DNA from: CAZKZZ01 sp964557375
GTDB taxonomy: Bacteria; Spirochaetota; Spirochaetia; SPDA01; CAZJBZ01
Assembly: GCA_964557375.1 (NCBI GenBank)
Contig: CAZKZZ010000005.1
Location: 1 to 64,000, forward strand
DNA length: 64,000 bases
Reading direction: 5' to 3'
Position numbers and translations under genes: made by a program
The notes under the pieces: generated by a model
Told to the model about the DNA's origin: nothing
The model's database searches: none
The model's input: the letters and a program-made list of their open reading frames with translations, nothing else
In this document: in pieces, positions 44,426 through 52,013 of the stretch
Layout: the number at the start of each line of letters is the position of its first letter
Position numbering within the stretch: position 1 is the first letter of the stretch

Positions 44426-45732
44426 TATTTCCCTCGCAATAGGAAGAAAAAGGTTCCAAGAAGAATAATAACAATATTCGGCATCCACATGGAAAGTATA
44501 GGTGAATATTGCAGTCTCAGTCCCAATGTTTGCCCGGCAAATAGCATGCCCCAATAAAATACCGCAACGAGGACCCCTATTCCAAATCCGACCGACCGAC
44601 CGCTTCTTTTTGTATATAAACCGACGGGAAAGGCAAACAAAATAAAGATAAAACAGGCGAATGGAACAGCAAATTTCTTATGAAACTCCATTCGATAGAG
44701 CTGAAGTGATCGATCGATTATTTTTTTATTTTTTTCTTTTTCAAATTGTTCCAAGACCTCATTGAGGTCCTCAATATGTTCTCTGCGTGATTGGAAAGCT
44801 GTTTTCATGGTATCGAGTGCAGCCCTATACTCTTGAGCGAGTAAAAACCGTACCTCTTCGATTCTCTCTAGCTGCTTCTGTTTCTTTCCCTGTAATTCTT
44901 CTTCCTTTTTCTGAATAATTTTATACACATCAACTGAACTCATCTCTGAAGGCCCCGGGTTCCTGATGGAAAGACTTATATCTTTTAGCAGAATATTATA
45001 GTGCATTTTCTCGGAACTGGTATATTCGAACTCGTCCCTTTTTTTAGGGTCGACAATGTGACTGAACACATTATCGAGTTCCATGGATACTACTCCGAGT
45101 TGTTCTTCGACCTCCCGCAGCCCCGCGTTGGTAGCCATGATAATTCGGTCTTCTTTTTCCGCGGTTTCATCAAAGATGAGAATATCTTCGATTCTTTCCT
45201 CTGTAACATTTCCGGTGATGATTATACTGTCCTGATAGTACTTGATTGAATACGGCTCGAGTTCCATTTCAGGGTTCTGATAGAGCAGTTTTCTGAACAG
45301 TTTATTGAAATTAATTGTACCTTTTGGAAGGAAATAATCGTTTAATTCAAAAGAGGCGATCGAAAAGACCAGGCTAATAATAATAAAGGGGAGAAAGATT
45401 TTTCTATAAGGAATCCCGCTTGCTCTGAAGGCGAGGATTTCGTTATCGGAAGAAAACCGGCCTACTGTCATCAATGCGCCTACGAGTGAACCAAACGGAA
45501 ACGAGAGAGAAGCAATCAGGGGCAGAGAATAGAGTATGAGAAGAAGAACGTCCGTAAAAGGGACCCGCTTAGAGAGAATCTCCTCTGCAAGAAGAAGCAG
45601 CTGGTTTACAAAAAAAATAAAAAAGAAAAAAAGGAACGCTACGAAAAAAGAAAAAATAAACTCTTTTGCAATATACAGATAAATATGTTTGTAGCTTCTT
45701 CTATTCATGCACGGCTCATGGACGGCGTTCAA
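44425..45732 (-). CDS. lptF: LptF/LptG-family permease (LptF position)
   Basis: The 435-residue product has the same six-helix layout with ILAFRASGIPYRKIFLPFII after the third helix and the C-terminal HKKFAVPFACFIFILFAFPVG. A long coiled coil rich in Glu and Arg (about 275-350) is inserted before the last helices, which is unusual for the family. TTG 45732 overlaps the dut stop by 4 nt (TTGA), the same geometry as its neighbours; ATG 45708 is the alternative start. Confidence 0.88.
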   Translation of the reverse strand: MNAVHEPCMNRRSYKHIYLYIAKEFIFSFFVAFLFFFFIFFVNQLLLLAEEILSKRVPFTDVLLLILYSLPLIASLSFPFGSLVGALMTVGRFSSDNEILAFRASGIPYRKIFLPFIIISLVFSIASFELNDYFLPKGTINFNKLFRKLLYQNPEMELEPYSIKYYQDSIIITGNVTEERIEDILIFDETAEKEDRIIMATNAGLREVEEQLGVVSMELDNVFSHIVDPKKRDEFEYTSSEKMHYNILLKDISLSIRNPGPSEMSSVDVYKIIQKKEEELQGKKQKQLERIEEVRFLLAQEYRAALDTMKTAFQSRREHIEDLNEVLEQFEKEKNKKIIDRSLQLYRMEFHKKFAVPFACFIFILFAFPVGLYTKRSGRSVGFGIGVLVAVFYWGMLFAGQTLGLRLQYSPILSMWMPNIVIILLGTFFFLLRGK

Positions 45733-46169
45733 TGTGTACCGGTAGACCCGAATCCCCCCTCGTTCCGCTCGGAAGAAGGCAGTGTTTCTTGTTCCAAAAA
45801 CTCAGCAGTTATCACTTGCGCAAAAACAAGTTGTGCAATACGGCTTCCTTGTGTAACTGTATACGGTTCACTACCGAGGTTGATGAGTATTATCCTAACT
45901 TCACCTCTGTAATCGCTGTCAATTGTTCCGGGACTGTTTAATACGGTAACTCCATGCTTCAGGGCGAGCCCGGAACGGGGCCTTACCTGGGCCTCATAAC
46001 CTGCAGGAATGGCCAGCCGTATTCCCGTTGGTATTACAGCCCGTTCACCGGGCTCTAAAGTAAGCGGTGATTCTATGTCGGCGGTTAAGTCCGCTCCTGA
46101 TGAGAACGGAGTTGAATAGAGCGGTTGTCCTTTTTTGTTTGTTGCCGTAAATGGTACACGTAATTTCAC
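45729..46169 (-). CDS. dut: dUTP diphosphatase
   Basis: Dut hydrolyses dUTP to keep uracil out of DNA. All five trimeric dUTPase motifs are present in the 146-residue product: SSGADL (23-28), RPRSGLA (63-69), GTIDSDYRG (81-89), GSRIAQLV (108-115) and the flexible P-loop-like RNEGGFGSTG (135-144). The ATG overlaps the stop of the M16 peptidase gene by 4 nt. Confidence 0.97.
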   Translation of the reverse strand: MKLRVPFTATNKKGQPLYSTPFSSGADLTADIESPLTLEPGERAVIPTGIRLAIPAGYEAQVRPRSGLALKHGVTVLNSPGTIDSDYRGEVRIILINLGSEPYTVTQGSRIAQLVFAQVITAEFLEQETLPSSERNEGGFGSTGTH

Positions 46170-47425
46170 ACCATGATTCCCCGTTGTTTTCTTTTATGTA
46201 AATTGCGGGTACCGAAAATAAGAGAGTTGAATTTTTTCCCACTAAAATATGTGTCGAAAAAATGCTGAATATCTTTTCTTGTAGTCTCTTGAAGTATTGA
46301 AATAGAAGTTTCCATGTCGTGGATTTCTTTTCCCAGAATATAATGACGTACGAGCCGTTTCATTCGCGTCTCCATATCTTCTTGGGTCAATTTCATACTT
46401 CCTACAAGATGAGATATAGCATCACCAATTTCAGTTTCTTCCAGCAAATTGGTAAATATATGCTCCAGTTCGAAGGTAAGAGAATCCATGAGTTTATTCA
46501 GTAAATGCGGAGATGTATTTGCATAGACCCCCCACAGAACAGTGAAGGTGAAAAATGACCGTAATGCAAATATCGAGTAGCAGAGGCCTTCCTGTTCTCT
46601 TATTCGCTGAAAAAGTCGTGAACTCATAGATTCGCCGACTGCTGTCGAAAACACGAGGAAATGATAAAAATGGCTGATTTCCGAGGGAATAGTAAATGTT
46701 GTTCCGGTAAACAGCTGCACTTGCTTGAAGTTGCCCGAAACATAGTTGGTTTCATAGGTGCTTTCCGGCGGCATACGGTTGTGGGTAAAAGAAGAACTGT
46801 ACCTTTCGGGTAATGTCGCGCAGAGATTGTCCAAAAGCTCTTCAGGTTCAAAATTTCCTGCAATGGAGATGATTAAATTCGAGGGGCAGTAATGCTCGTG
46901 GTAGAACTGCGCCAAGGAGTCGCGTGTAATTCTTTCTATGTGCTCTATTTCCCCTGTGATTTTGTCTGCAATAGGGTGTTCGCCAAAGAGTGACCGGGTA
47001 AACATTTCATACGCCCGTTCTTCAGGATTGTCCAGACTCTCTTTGATTTCATTAATAATGACCTGTTTTTCGCGTAGTATATCATCATCTTTTAATAGTG
47101 AATGAAATACCATATCGGTTAAAACATCTACGGCCAAGTGCTGATGCTCAGCGGCCAATGTGCAGTAATAACAGGTTTGTTCCTTTTCTGTAAAAGCGTT
47201 GAGAATGCCCCCTACTCTATCGATTTCCTGTACGATTTCGAAGGAGGTGCGTTTTTCAGTCCCCTTGAACAGCATGTGTTCCAAGAAATGGGAATATCCT
47301 TTGTTCTCTTCCTTTTCATCCCGGGACCCATGGAGGAACCAAAAGCCCAAGGAGACCACCTCGGTAGTAGGCACAGTCTCCATTAAGACTCTGGTTCCAT
47401 TCTGGAGGCTGTGTTGCCTGATCAA
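46166..47425 (-). CDS. M16 (pitrilysin-type) zinc peptidase
   Basis: The 419-residue product has the inverted zinc motif H46-F-L-E-H50 and the distal glutamate near 126 (INEIKES). The second, inactive-type M16 half follows, with SSRLFQRIREQEGLCYSIFA. It resembles the bacterial processing-protease group (PqqL/YmxG-like) often found beside pnp and dut. No signal peptide is visible. It overlaps pnp by 4 nt (ATGA) and dut by 4 nt. The substrate is unknown. Confidence 0.93.
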   Translation of the reverse strand: MIRQHSLQNGTRVLMETVPTTEVVSLGFWFLHGSRDEKEENKGYSHFLEHMLFKGTEKRTSFEIVQEIDRVGGILNAFTEKEQTCYYCTLAAEHQHLAVDVLTDMVFHSLLKDDDILREKQVIINEIKESLDNPEERAYEMFTRSLFGEHPIADKITGEIEHIERITRDSLAQFYHEHYCPSNLIISIAGNFEPEELLDNLCATLPERYSSSFTHNRMPPESTYETNYVSGNFKQVQLFTGTTFTIPSEISHFYHFLVFSTAVGESMSSRLFQRIREQEGLCYSIFALRSFFTFTVLWGVYANTSPHLLNKLMDSLTFELEHIFTNLLEETEIGDAISHLVGSMKLTQEDMETRMKRLVRHYILGKEIHDMETSISILQETTRKDIQHFFDTYFSGKKFNSLIFGTRNLHKRKQRGIMV

Positions 47426-49683
47426 TATTTTCTCCGCTTCCGGTCCTTATCATAATTCCGGTTTTTTCCGTCTCCGGACCGGTTTTGCCCTCCCTGACGA
47501 GAAGAAGATCTATGGTGTGAGTCTCTGCCCCCGCCGTCTCTGCTTCCACCCTCTCTGTTTCCACTGTCTCTGTTTCCACCCTCTCTGCTCCCGCCGTCAC
47601 CTACGGCGTCGACATGGCTTAAATTGAGTCTTCCCATTCTGTCGATCTCTACCAATTTCACTTTGAGCGGATCACCTTCAGAGACTACATCTTCGACTTT
47701 GTTTACTCTGTGATTTGCCAGTTTTGATATGTGGCAGAGCCCTTCTTTGCCGGGAAGGATTTCAACGAATGCTCCGAAATCCATGATTCTTTTGACAGTG
47801 CCGTCGTAGATTTTTCCGACTTCCGGATCTTCCACCAGCTGAAAAATCATCTTCTGAGCGTTATCAGTATTTTCTTGGTTTTTCCCAAAAATTGAAACAC
47901 TGCCGTCATCGGTGATCTTGATTTCGACATCATTTGCCTCTGAAAGGCTTTTAATCATTTTTCCTCCCGGACCAATAATAGTGCCGATCTTGTCCGAATC
48001 CACTTTCATGGTGATGATTTTCGGTGCGTATTCAGAGAGCGTTGATTGGGGCTCCTTTATCGTATTGTTCATTATTCCTAAAATATGTTCACGGCCACGT
48101 TTTGCCTGTTCAAGCGCTTGTTTCATGACGGCGGAATCGACTCCGGCGATTTTTATATCCATCTGGAATGCGGTTATACCGTTTTCGGTCCCTGCAACTT
48201 TAAAATCCATGTCTCCCAAATGGTCTTCTTCACCTAGAATATCGCTTAAAACAACGTTGTTTGTTCCGTCCGAAATCAGACCCATAGCAATACCTGCAAT
48301 CGGAAGTTTTATTGGGACACCAGCTTTCAGCAGAGAGAGTGAGCTTGCACATACCGTTGCCATAGATGAACTGCCGTTGGATTCCAAAACCTCGGAAACG
48401 ATCCGAATTGTGTAGGGAAACTCCTCTTTATCGGGAAGGACTCCTGTAATGGCGCGTCTTGCCAGATTGCCGTGTCCGATTTCTCTTCTGCCTGTAAACA
48501 TTCTCCCCGTCTCACCGACGGAAAAAGGAGGAAAGTTGTAGTGCAGCATAAAAGGATCGTAGCGTACTTCACTGTCGATGTCGTCCTTCATCTGTTCATC
48601 GAAGGCGGTCCCCAATGTAGTAACGGCGAGCGCTTGTGTTTCTCCCCTGGTAAAGAGTGCGGATCCGTGGGTCCGGGGAAGCAGATTGATTTCACATGTG
48701 ATTGGTCGGATATCTTCAGGTCCTCTCCCGTCCGTCCGCTTCTTGTTCTCAATAATGGATTTTCGTACGATTTCGTACTCCATATCTTCGAATAAGCGGT
48801 TCAAGAGTTTTCCCTGAAGCTTTGCTTGCTCTTCCGGGACATCCCCTAAGAATTTTTCGGATGTTTCTTCTTTTACTTTGCCTATAGCACGCTGTCGGTT
48901 ATGCTTTCCGATCACAAAACAGGCTTCCTCGAGTTTCGGAGCAGCAAAAGCTTTGATTTCCTCTTCGTTTTCGAGTGCTTCCTCAGTTTCAACGAGCGGT
49001 TGTTTCTCTTTTCCTGCCATTTCGCGAAGTTGTTTAATCGCCCGGCAGATTTCGGTTATTGTCTGTTTTGCAGTCTCTAAAGCATCGAGAAGCACATCTT
49101 CAGGGACCTCTTTCGCTCCGCCTTCAACCATCGTAATGGCATCTTCGGTACCTGCGACAACGATATCTAAATCACTCTCTTCGATTTGTGAAAATGTAGG
49201 GTTTAGTATATATTCTCCTCCGATATACCCTACTCTCACGGCCCCTATCGGCCCGTCAAACGGTATATCGGATATTGTGACGGCTGCAGAGGCGGCCACC
49301 ATGGCAACCATATCAGGGGGATTGCTCTGATCTGTGGAGATCGTTGTCGGTACAATTTGAATTTCTTTTTTAAACCCTTTGCTGAACAAAGGTCTCATCG
49401 GTCTGTCTATAAGGCGGGATACGAGTATTTCTTTATCTTTAGGCCGTCCTTCTCGTTTTAAAAATCCGCCGGGAATTTTCCCTGCAGCGTAGTATTTTTC
49501 ATTGTACTCCACCTGGAGAGGGACATAATCGAGTCCTTCGATATCATTCTCTGAACAACAGGCGGTTGCTAAAACGATAGAATCTCCATATGTTCCCAAT
49601 ACTGCACCATTCGCCTGTTTGGCTAACTTACCGGTCTCGAGAATGAGATCTTTATCTCCAATTTTAATTTTTATATCGTGCAA
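47422..49683 (-). CDS. pnp: Polyribonucleotide nucleotidyltransferase (PNPase)
   Basis: PNPase degrades RNA phosphorolytically. The 753-residue protein has two RNase PH domains (FLKREGRPKDKEILVSRLIDRP in the first, FTRGETQALAVTTLG in the second), a KH domain (IGTIIGPGGKMIKSL) and an S1 domain (FGAFVEILPGKEGLCHIS). The C-terminal tail, from about 695, is Gly/Arg/Ser-rich with five pentapeptide repeats (GGSRE-like), then a basic end. It follows rpsO by 16 nt, the classic rpsO-pnp pair. Confidence 0.97.
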   Translation of the reverse strand: MHDIKIKIGDKDLILETGKLAKQANGAVLGTYGDSIVLATACCSENDIEGLDYVPLQVEYNEKYYAAGKIPGGFLKREGRPKDKEILVSRLIDRPMRPLFSKGFKKEIQIVPTTISTDQSNPPDMVAMVAASAAVTISDIPFDGPIGAVRVGYIGGEYILNPTFSQIEESDLDIVVAGTEDAITMVEGGAKEVPEDVLLDALETAKQTITEICRAIKQLREMAGKEKQPLVETEEALENEEEIKAFAAPKLEEACFVIGKHNRQRAIGKVKEETSEKFLGDVPEEQAKLQGKLLNRLFEDMEYEIVRKSIIENKKRTDGRGPEDIRPITCEINLLPRTHGSALFTRGETQALAVTTLGTAFDEQMKDDIDSEVRYDPFMLHYNFPPFSVGETGRMFTGRREIGHGNLARRAITGVLPDKEEFPYTIRIVSEVLESNGSSSMATVCASSLSLLKAGVPIKLPIAGIAMGLISDGTNNVVLSDILGEEDHLGDMDFKVAGTENGITAFQMDIKIAGVDSAVMKQALEQAKRGREHILGIMNNTIKEPQSTLSEYAPKIITMKVDSDKIGTIIGPGGKMIKSLSEANDVEIKITDDGSVSIFGKNQENTDNAQKMIFQLVEDPEVGKIYDGTVKRIMDFGAFVEILPGKEGLCHISKLANHRVNKVEDVVSEGDPLKVKLVEIDRMGRLNLSHVDAVGDGGSREGGNRDSGNREGGSRDGGGRDSHHRSSSRQGGQNRSGDGKNRNYDKDRKRRKY
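47522..47596 (-). repeat. Five tandem 15-bp repeats in pnp
   Basis: Five in-frame units of 15 bp lie at 47522-47536, 47537-47551, 47552-47566, 47567-47581 and 47582-47596. Each starts TCTCTG on the plus strand. Read on the coding strand they give GGSRE, GGNRD, SGNRE, GGSRD and GGGRD. Copy number could vary between strains by slippage. Confidence 0.9.
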
Positions 49684-49699
49684 AATTTTCCGTCCTTAC

Positions 49700-49969
49700 T
49701 TATTTTCTAATACCAAGCTTTTTAATAAGATTTCTGTATGATTCTAGATCCTCTTTTTGAAGGTAATTGAGGAGTCTTCTTCTCTTCCCGACGATTTTGA
49801 TTAGACCTCGTCTTGAACTGTGGTCTTTCTTATGTGTCTTCAAATGATCGGTCAATTCATTGATACGGTTTGTCAGAAGTGCAATTTGTACTTCCGTTTT
49901 ACCGGTATCTTTATCTGAACTGCCGAAATCAGTTACAATTGTTTGTTTCTGCTCTTTTGTTAATGCCAT
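49700..49969 (-). CDS. rpsO: 30S ribosomal protein S15
   Basis: S15 binds 16S rRNA early in assembly. The 89-residue product starts MALTKEQKQTIVTDFG, and contains the conserved DTGKTEVQIALLTNRINELT and HKKDHSSRRGLIKIVGKRRRLLNYL. ATG 49969 is chosen since GGAGAG precedes it; the longer open frame adds residues unrelated to S15. Confidence 0.98.
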   Translation of the reverse strand: MALTKEQKQTIVTDFGSSDKDTGKTEVQIALLTNRINELTDHLKTHKKDHSSRRGLIKIVGKRRRLLNYLQKEDLESYRNLIKKLGIRK

Positions 49970-49996
49970 ATTACTCTCCTTATCATATATTACAAA

Positions 49997-50027
49997 ATTA
50001 TATAAAACGTAATTGCGTTGCTGTAAA
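49997..50027 (-). promoter_or_regulatory. Candidate promoter of rpsO-pnp inside the ribF end
   Basis: On the minus strand TTTACA (50027-50022) is 17 bp from TATATA (50004-49999) and 19 bp from TATAAT (50002-49997). It lies at the end of ribF, 28 nt or more before the S15 start. Confidence 0.5.
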
Positions 50028-50777
50028 GGTTTCCGGTTCGCGAAAAGCAACGTTGTTATCTGAAATATGCAGGTAACTCTCTTTTTCTGAATTTTCGTTT
50101 TTGAGAATTACCGAATAGGTCCCAAGAGGCGGCAGTAATTGCCGGATGTGGACCCGCTTTATTGTCGTGTTTGCATTGTGGTTTTCTTTTTCTACGTTCC
50201 TTATATCTACTGTGTACTTACTCCCTAACAATCTGTCGATCTTGTCAAGTTCTCCCTGTAAGATCATCTCGCGAATTATCGTACTGCTCACCGGCACGCC
50301 GGCTGCCGTCACCTGCTCGAGAACTCTAACCTCACACCTGCTGTTATATAAATAGTGCCGGACCATTTCCGCGGTTGTATCGGCATTTTTTCCACAACGG
50401 AAATTCTTACCTAACACGAGCAATGTAAGATTTACACTGTTGTAAACAGTGAATATAAAATCCCTTCCCGACAGTTTACTAAAATCGTGGGAAAAGTCAA
50501 TGAGTACGGTTGTTTCAACACCGAGCTGTTCAAAAGCTTCTAATTTTTGTTCTAAGGTGTAAATATCACCTCTATATTTTTCACTCCGAAGTATTTGTGA
50601 CGGGTTTTCACGAAACGTGATGACGAGAGGATGTAAACTCTTCTCTGTAGTGGTTATCTCACGTATAAGCGCCCGATGCCCGATGTGTACACCGTCGAAA
50701 ACGCCTATTGTTGCCGCAATAGGTTCGTCTTCGAAATCTTGTTGATTCTGCAGTGTCTCCCAGGAGATAATGTTCAT
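49998..50777 (-). CDS. ribF: RibF-like FAD synthetase (FMN adenylyltransferase) with reduced C-terminal domain
   Basis: The 259-residue protein has the nucleotidyltransferase domain (about 20-190): TIGVFDGVHIGHRALI (23-38), LLVLGKNFRCGKNADTT and VSSTIIREMILQGELD. The riboflavin kinase domain that normally follows is only about 65 residues and lacks the GRGRxLGFPTAN motif; LPPLGTYSV remains as a remnant. FAD synthesis from FMN is likely retained, and riboflavin phosphorylation is doubtful. The ATG overlaps the truB stop by 4 nt. Confidence 0.85.
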   Translation of the reverse strand: MNIISWETLQNQQDFEDEPIAATIGVFDGVHIGHRALIREITTTEKSLHPLVITFRENPSQILRSEKYRGDIYTLEQKLEAFEQLGVETTVLIDFSHDFSKLSGRDFIFTVYNSVNLTLLVLGKNFRCGKNADTTAEMVRHYLYNSRCEVRVLEQVTAAGVPVSSTIIREMILQGELDKIDRLLGSKYTVDIRNVEKENHNANTTIKRVHIRQLLPPLGTYSVILKNENSEKESYLHISDNNVAFREPETFTATQLRFI

Positions 50778-51664
50778 TCTGTAACACCTACGAACCTGTA
50801 TACAAAATCTTTGTTCGTTTTATCTACCAGGGCCACAAACCTGCCGTGTAGGTCGAAAAGCGCGTACGTACCATTCTGTGCAGGAGGAGAAACGAAGAAC
50901 TCCTCTTTTACAGGTTTGCCGAAGCGTATATCTTCGACAAAATGATTTTCGATGTCTGCCGTATAAATGCTACCGGAAAGACCGTCAAATATGGATTTTC
51001 CCGTAATGAGGTCCCGTTCCGGGACGAATCTATCTGGAAGCACTCCCGTTTCCGCCTCATAACTGCCTATATGAGTGCGTTTCAACTGTGAGACATAACC
51101 CGCTGAACCGCACGAAAGGGCAATATCACGTGCTAGAGAGCGGATATATGTTCCTTTAGAGCAGACCGTTTTAATCACTGCCGTTTGGTTCGTATAATCG
51201 AGCAGTTCCAGCGATAAAATCGATACCTCCCGCTCTCTCGTTTGAAAATCCTCTCCGCTGCGAGCTCGTTCATAGGCACGTTTCCCTCCAACATGAACTG
51301 CGGAGTAAAGCGGAGGCCTTTGTTTTATCGTCCCCGTAAAATCCGGTAAGGTTCGTTCTATTTCCCGACGAGTGGGAATAATTTCGGTTGAACTCACTAC
51401 GGTTCCTTCAGGGTCGAGAGTATCGGTCTCTTCTCCGAATCGGACGGCAGCAATATACGTTTTATTGAGATTTGAAAAAAAAGAAACAAGTTTCGTCATC
51501 TTCCCGGTAAGGACAATGAGAAGACCTTCCGCGAAGCGGTCCAACGTACCTGCGTGCCCAACCTTTTTGAGGCCTAATTTTTTCTTGATATCGTGCAGTG
51601 CTTCGAAAGAAGTCATTTCCGGCGGTTTATACAGCAGGAGCAGACCATGTTCCGATCCGTTCAA
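50774..51664 (-). CDS. truB: tRNA pseudouridine-55 synthase
   Basis: TruB makes the universal pseudouridine 55 in the T loop. The catalytic D42 is in GHAGTLDRFAEGLLIVLTGK; the usual sequence is GTLDPLATG, so the residues after Asp diverge. RQRPPLYSAVHVGGKRAYERAR and SKGTYIRSLARDI are conserved. Length (296) is normal. It overlaps rbfA by 4 nt and ribF by 4 nt, as in many bacteria. Confidence 0.95.
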   Translation of the reverse strand: MNGSEHGLLLLYKPPEMTSFEALHDIKKKLGLKKVGHAGTLDRFAEGLLIVLTGKMTKLVSFFSNLNKTYIAAVRFGEETDTLDPEGTVVSSTEIIPTRREIERTLPDFTGTIKQRPPLYSAVHVGGKRAYERARSGEDFQTREREVSILSLELLDYTNQTAVIKTVCSKGTYIRSLARDIALSCGSAGYVSQLKRTHIGSYEAETGVLPDRFVPERDLITGKSIFDGLSGSIYTADIENHFVEDIRFGKPVKEEFFVSPPAQNGTYALFDLHGRFVALVDKTNKDFVYRFVGVTE

Positions 51665-52008
51665 TGAAGCGACCTCTCAATCAGGCGGTTGATTTCAAAT
51701 CCTTCTTTTATGGAAGTATCAGGAATAAAAGTGAGTTTTGGTGTGCTTCTCGTGTGCATTTTTTTTCCCAAAATACTTTGAATGAAACCGGCGGCATGAT
51801 TGAGGGCCTTAACGCTTTTTTCTAGTTTTTTATGTTCTTCAAAACTCGAAACATAAATTTTTGCATAATGAATGTCTTTTGAGACAACAACTCTGCTGAT
51901 ATTGAGATGTTCAGTCACTCGCGGATCTTTGATCTTCTTTTCGGCAATAAGAGAACCAATTTCCTTCATGAGGAAGCTCTCTAATTTTTTCATTCTAAAC
52001 TCGGACAT
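51661..52008 (-). CDS. rbfA: 30S ribosome-binding factor A
   Basis: RbfA helps mature the 16S 5' end. The 115-residue product has DPRVTEHLNISRVVVSKDIHYAKIYVS and the C-terminal KLTFIPDTSIKEGFEINRLIE, typical of the KH-fold family. It lies between infB (5-nt gap) and truB, its usual place. Confidence 0.94.
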   Translation of the reverse strand: MSEFRMKKLESFLMKEIGSLIAEKKIKDPRVTEHLNISRVVVSKDIHYAKIYVSSFEEHKKLEKSVKALNHAAGFIQSILGKKMHTRSTPKLTFIPDTSIKEGFEINRLIERSLH

Positions 52009-52013
52009 ACTGT

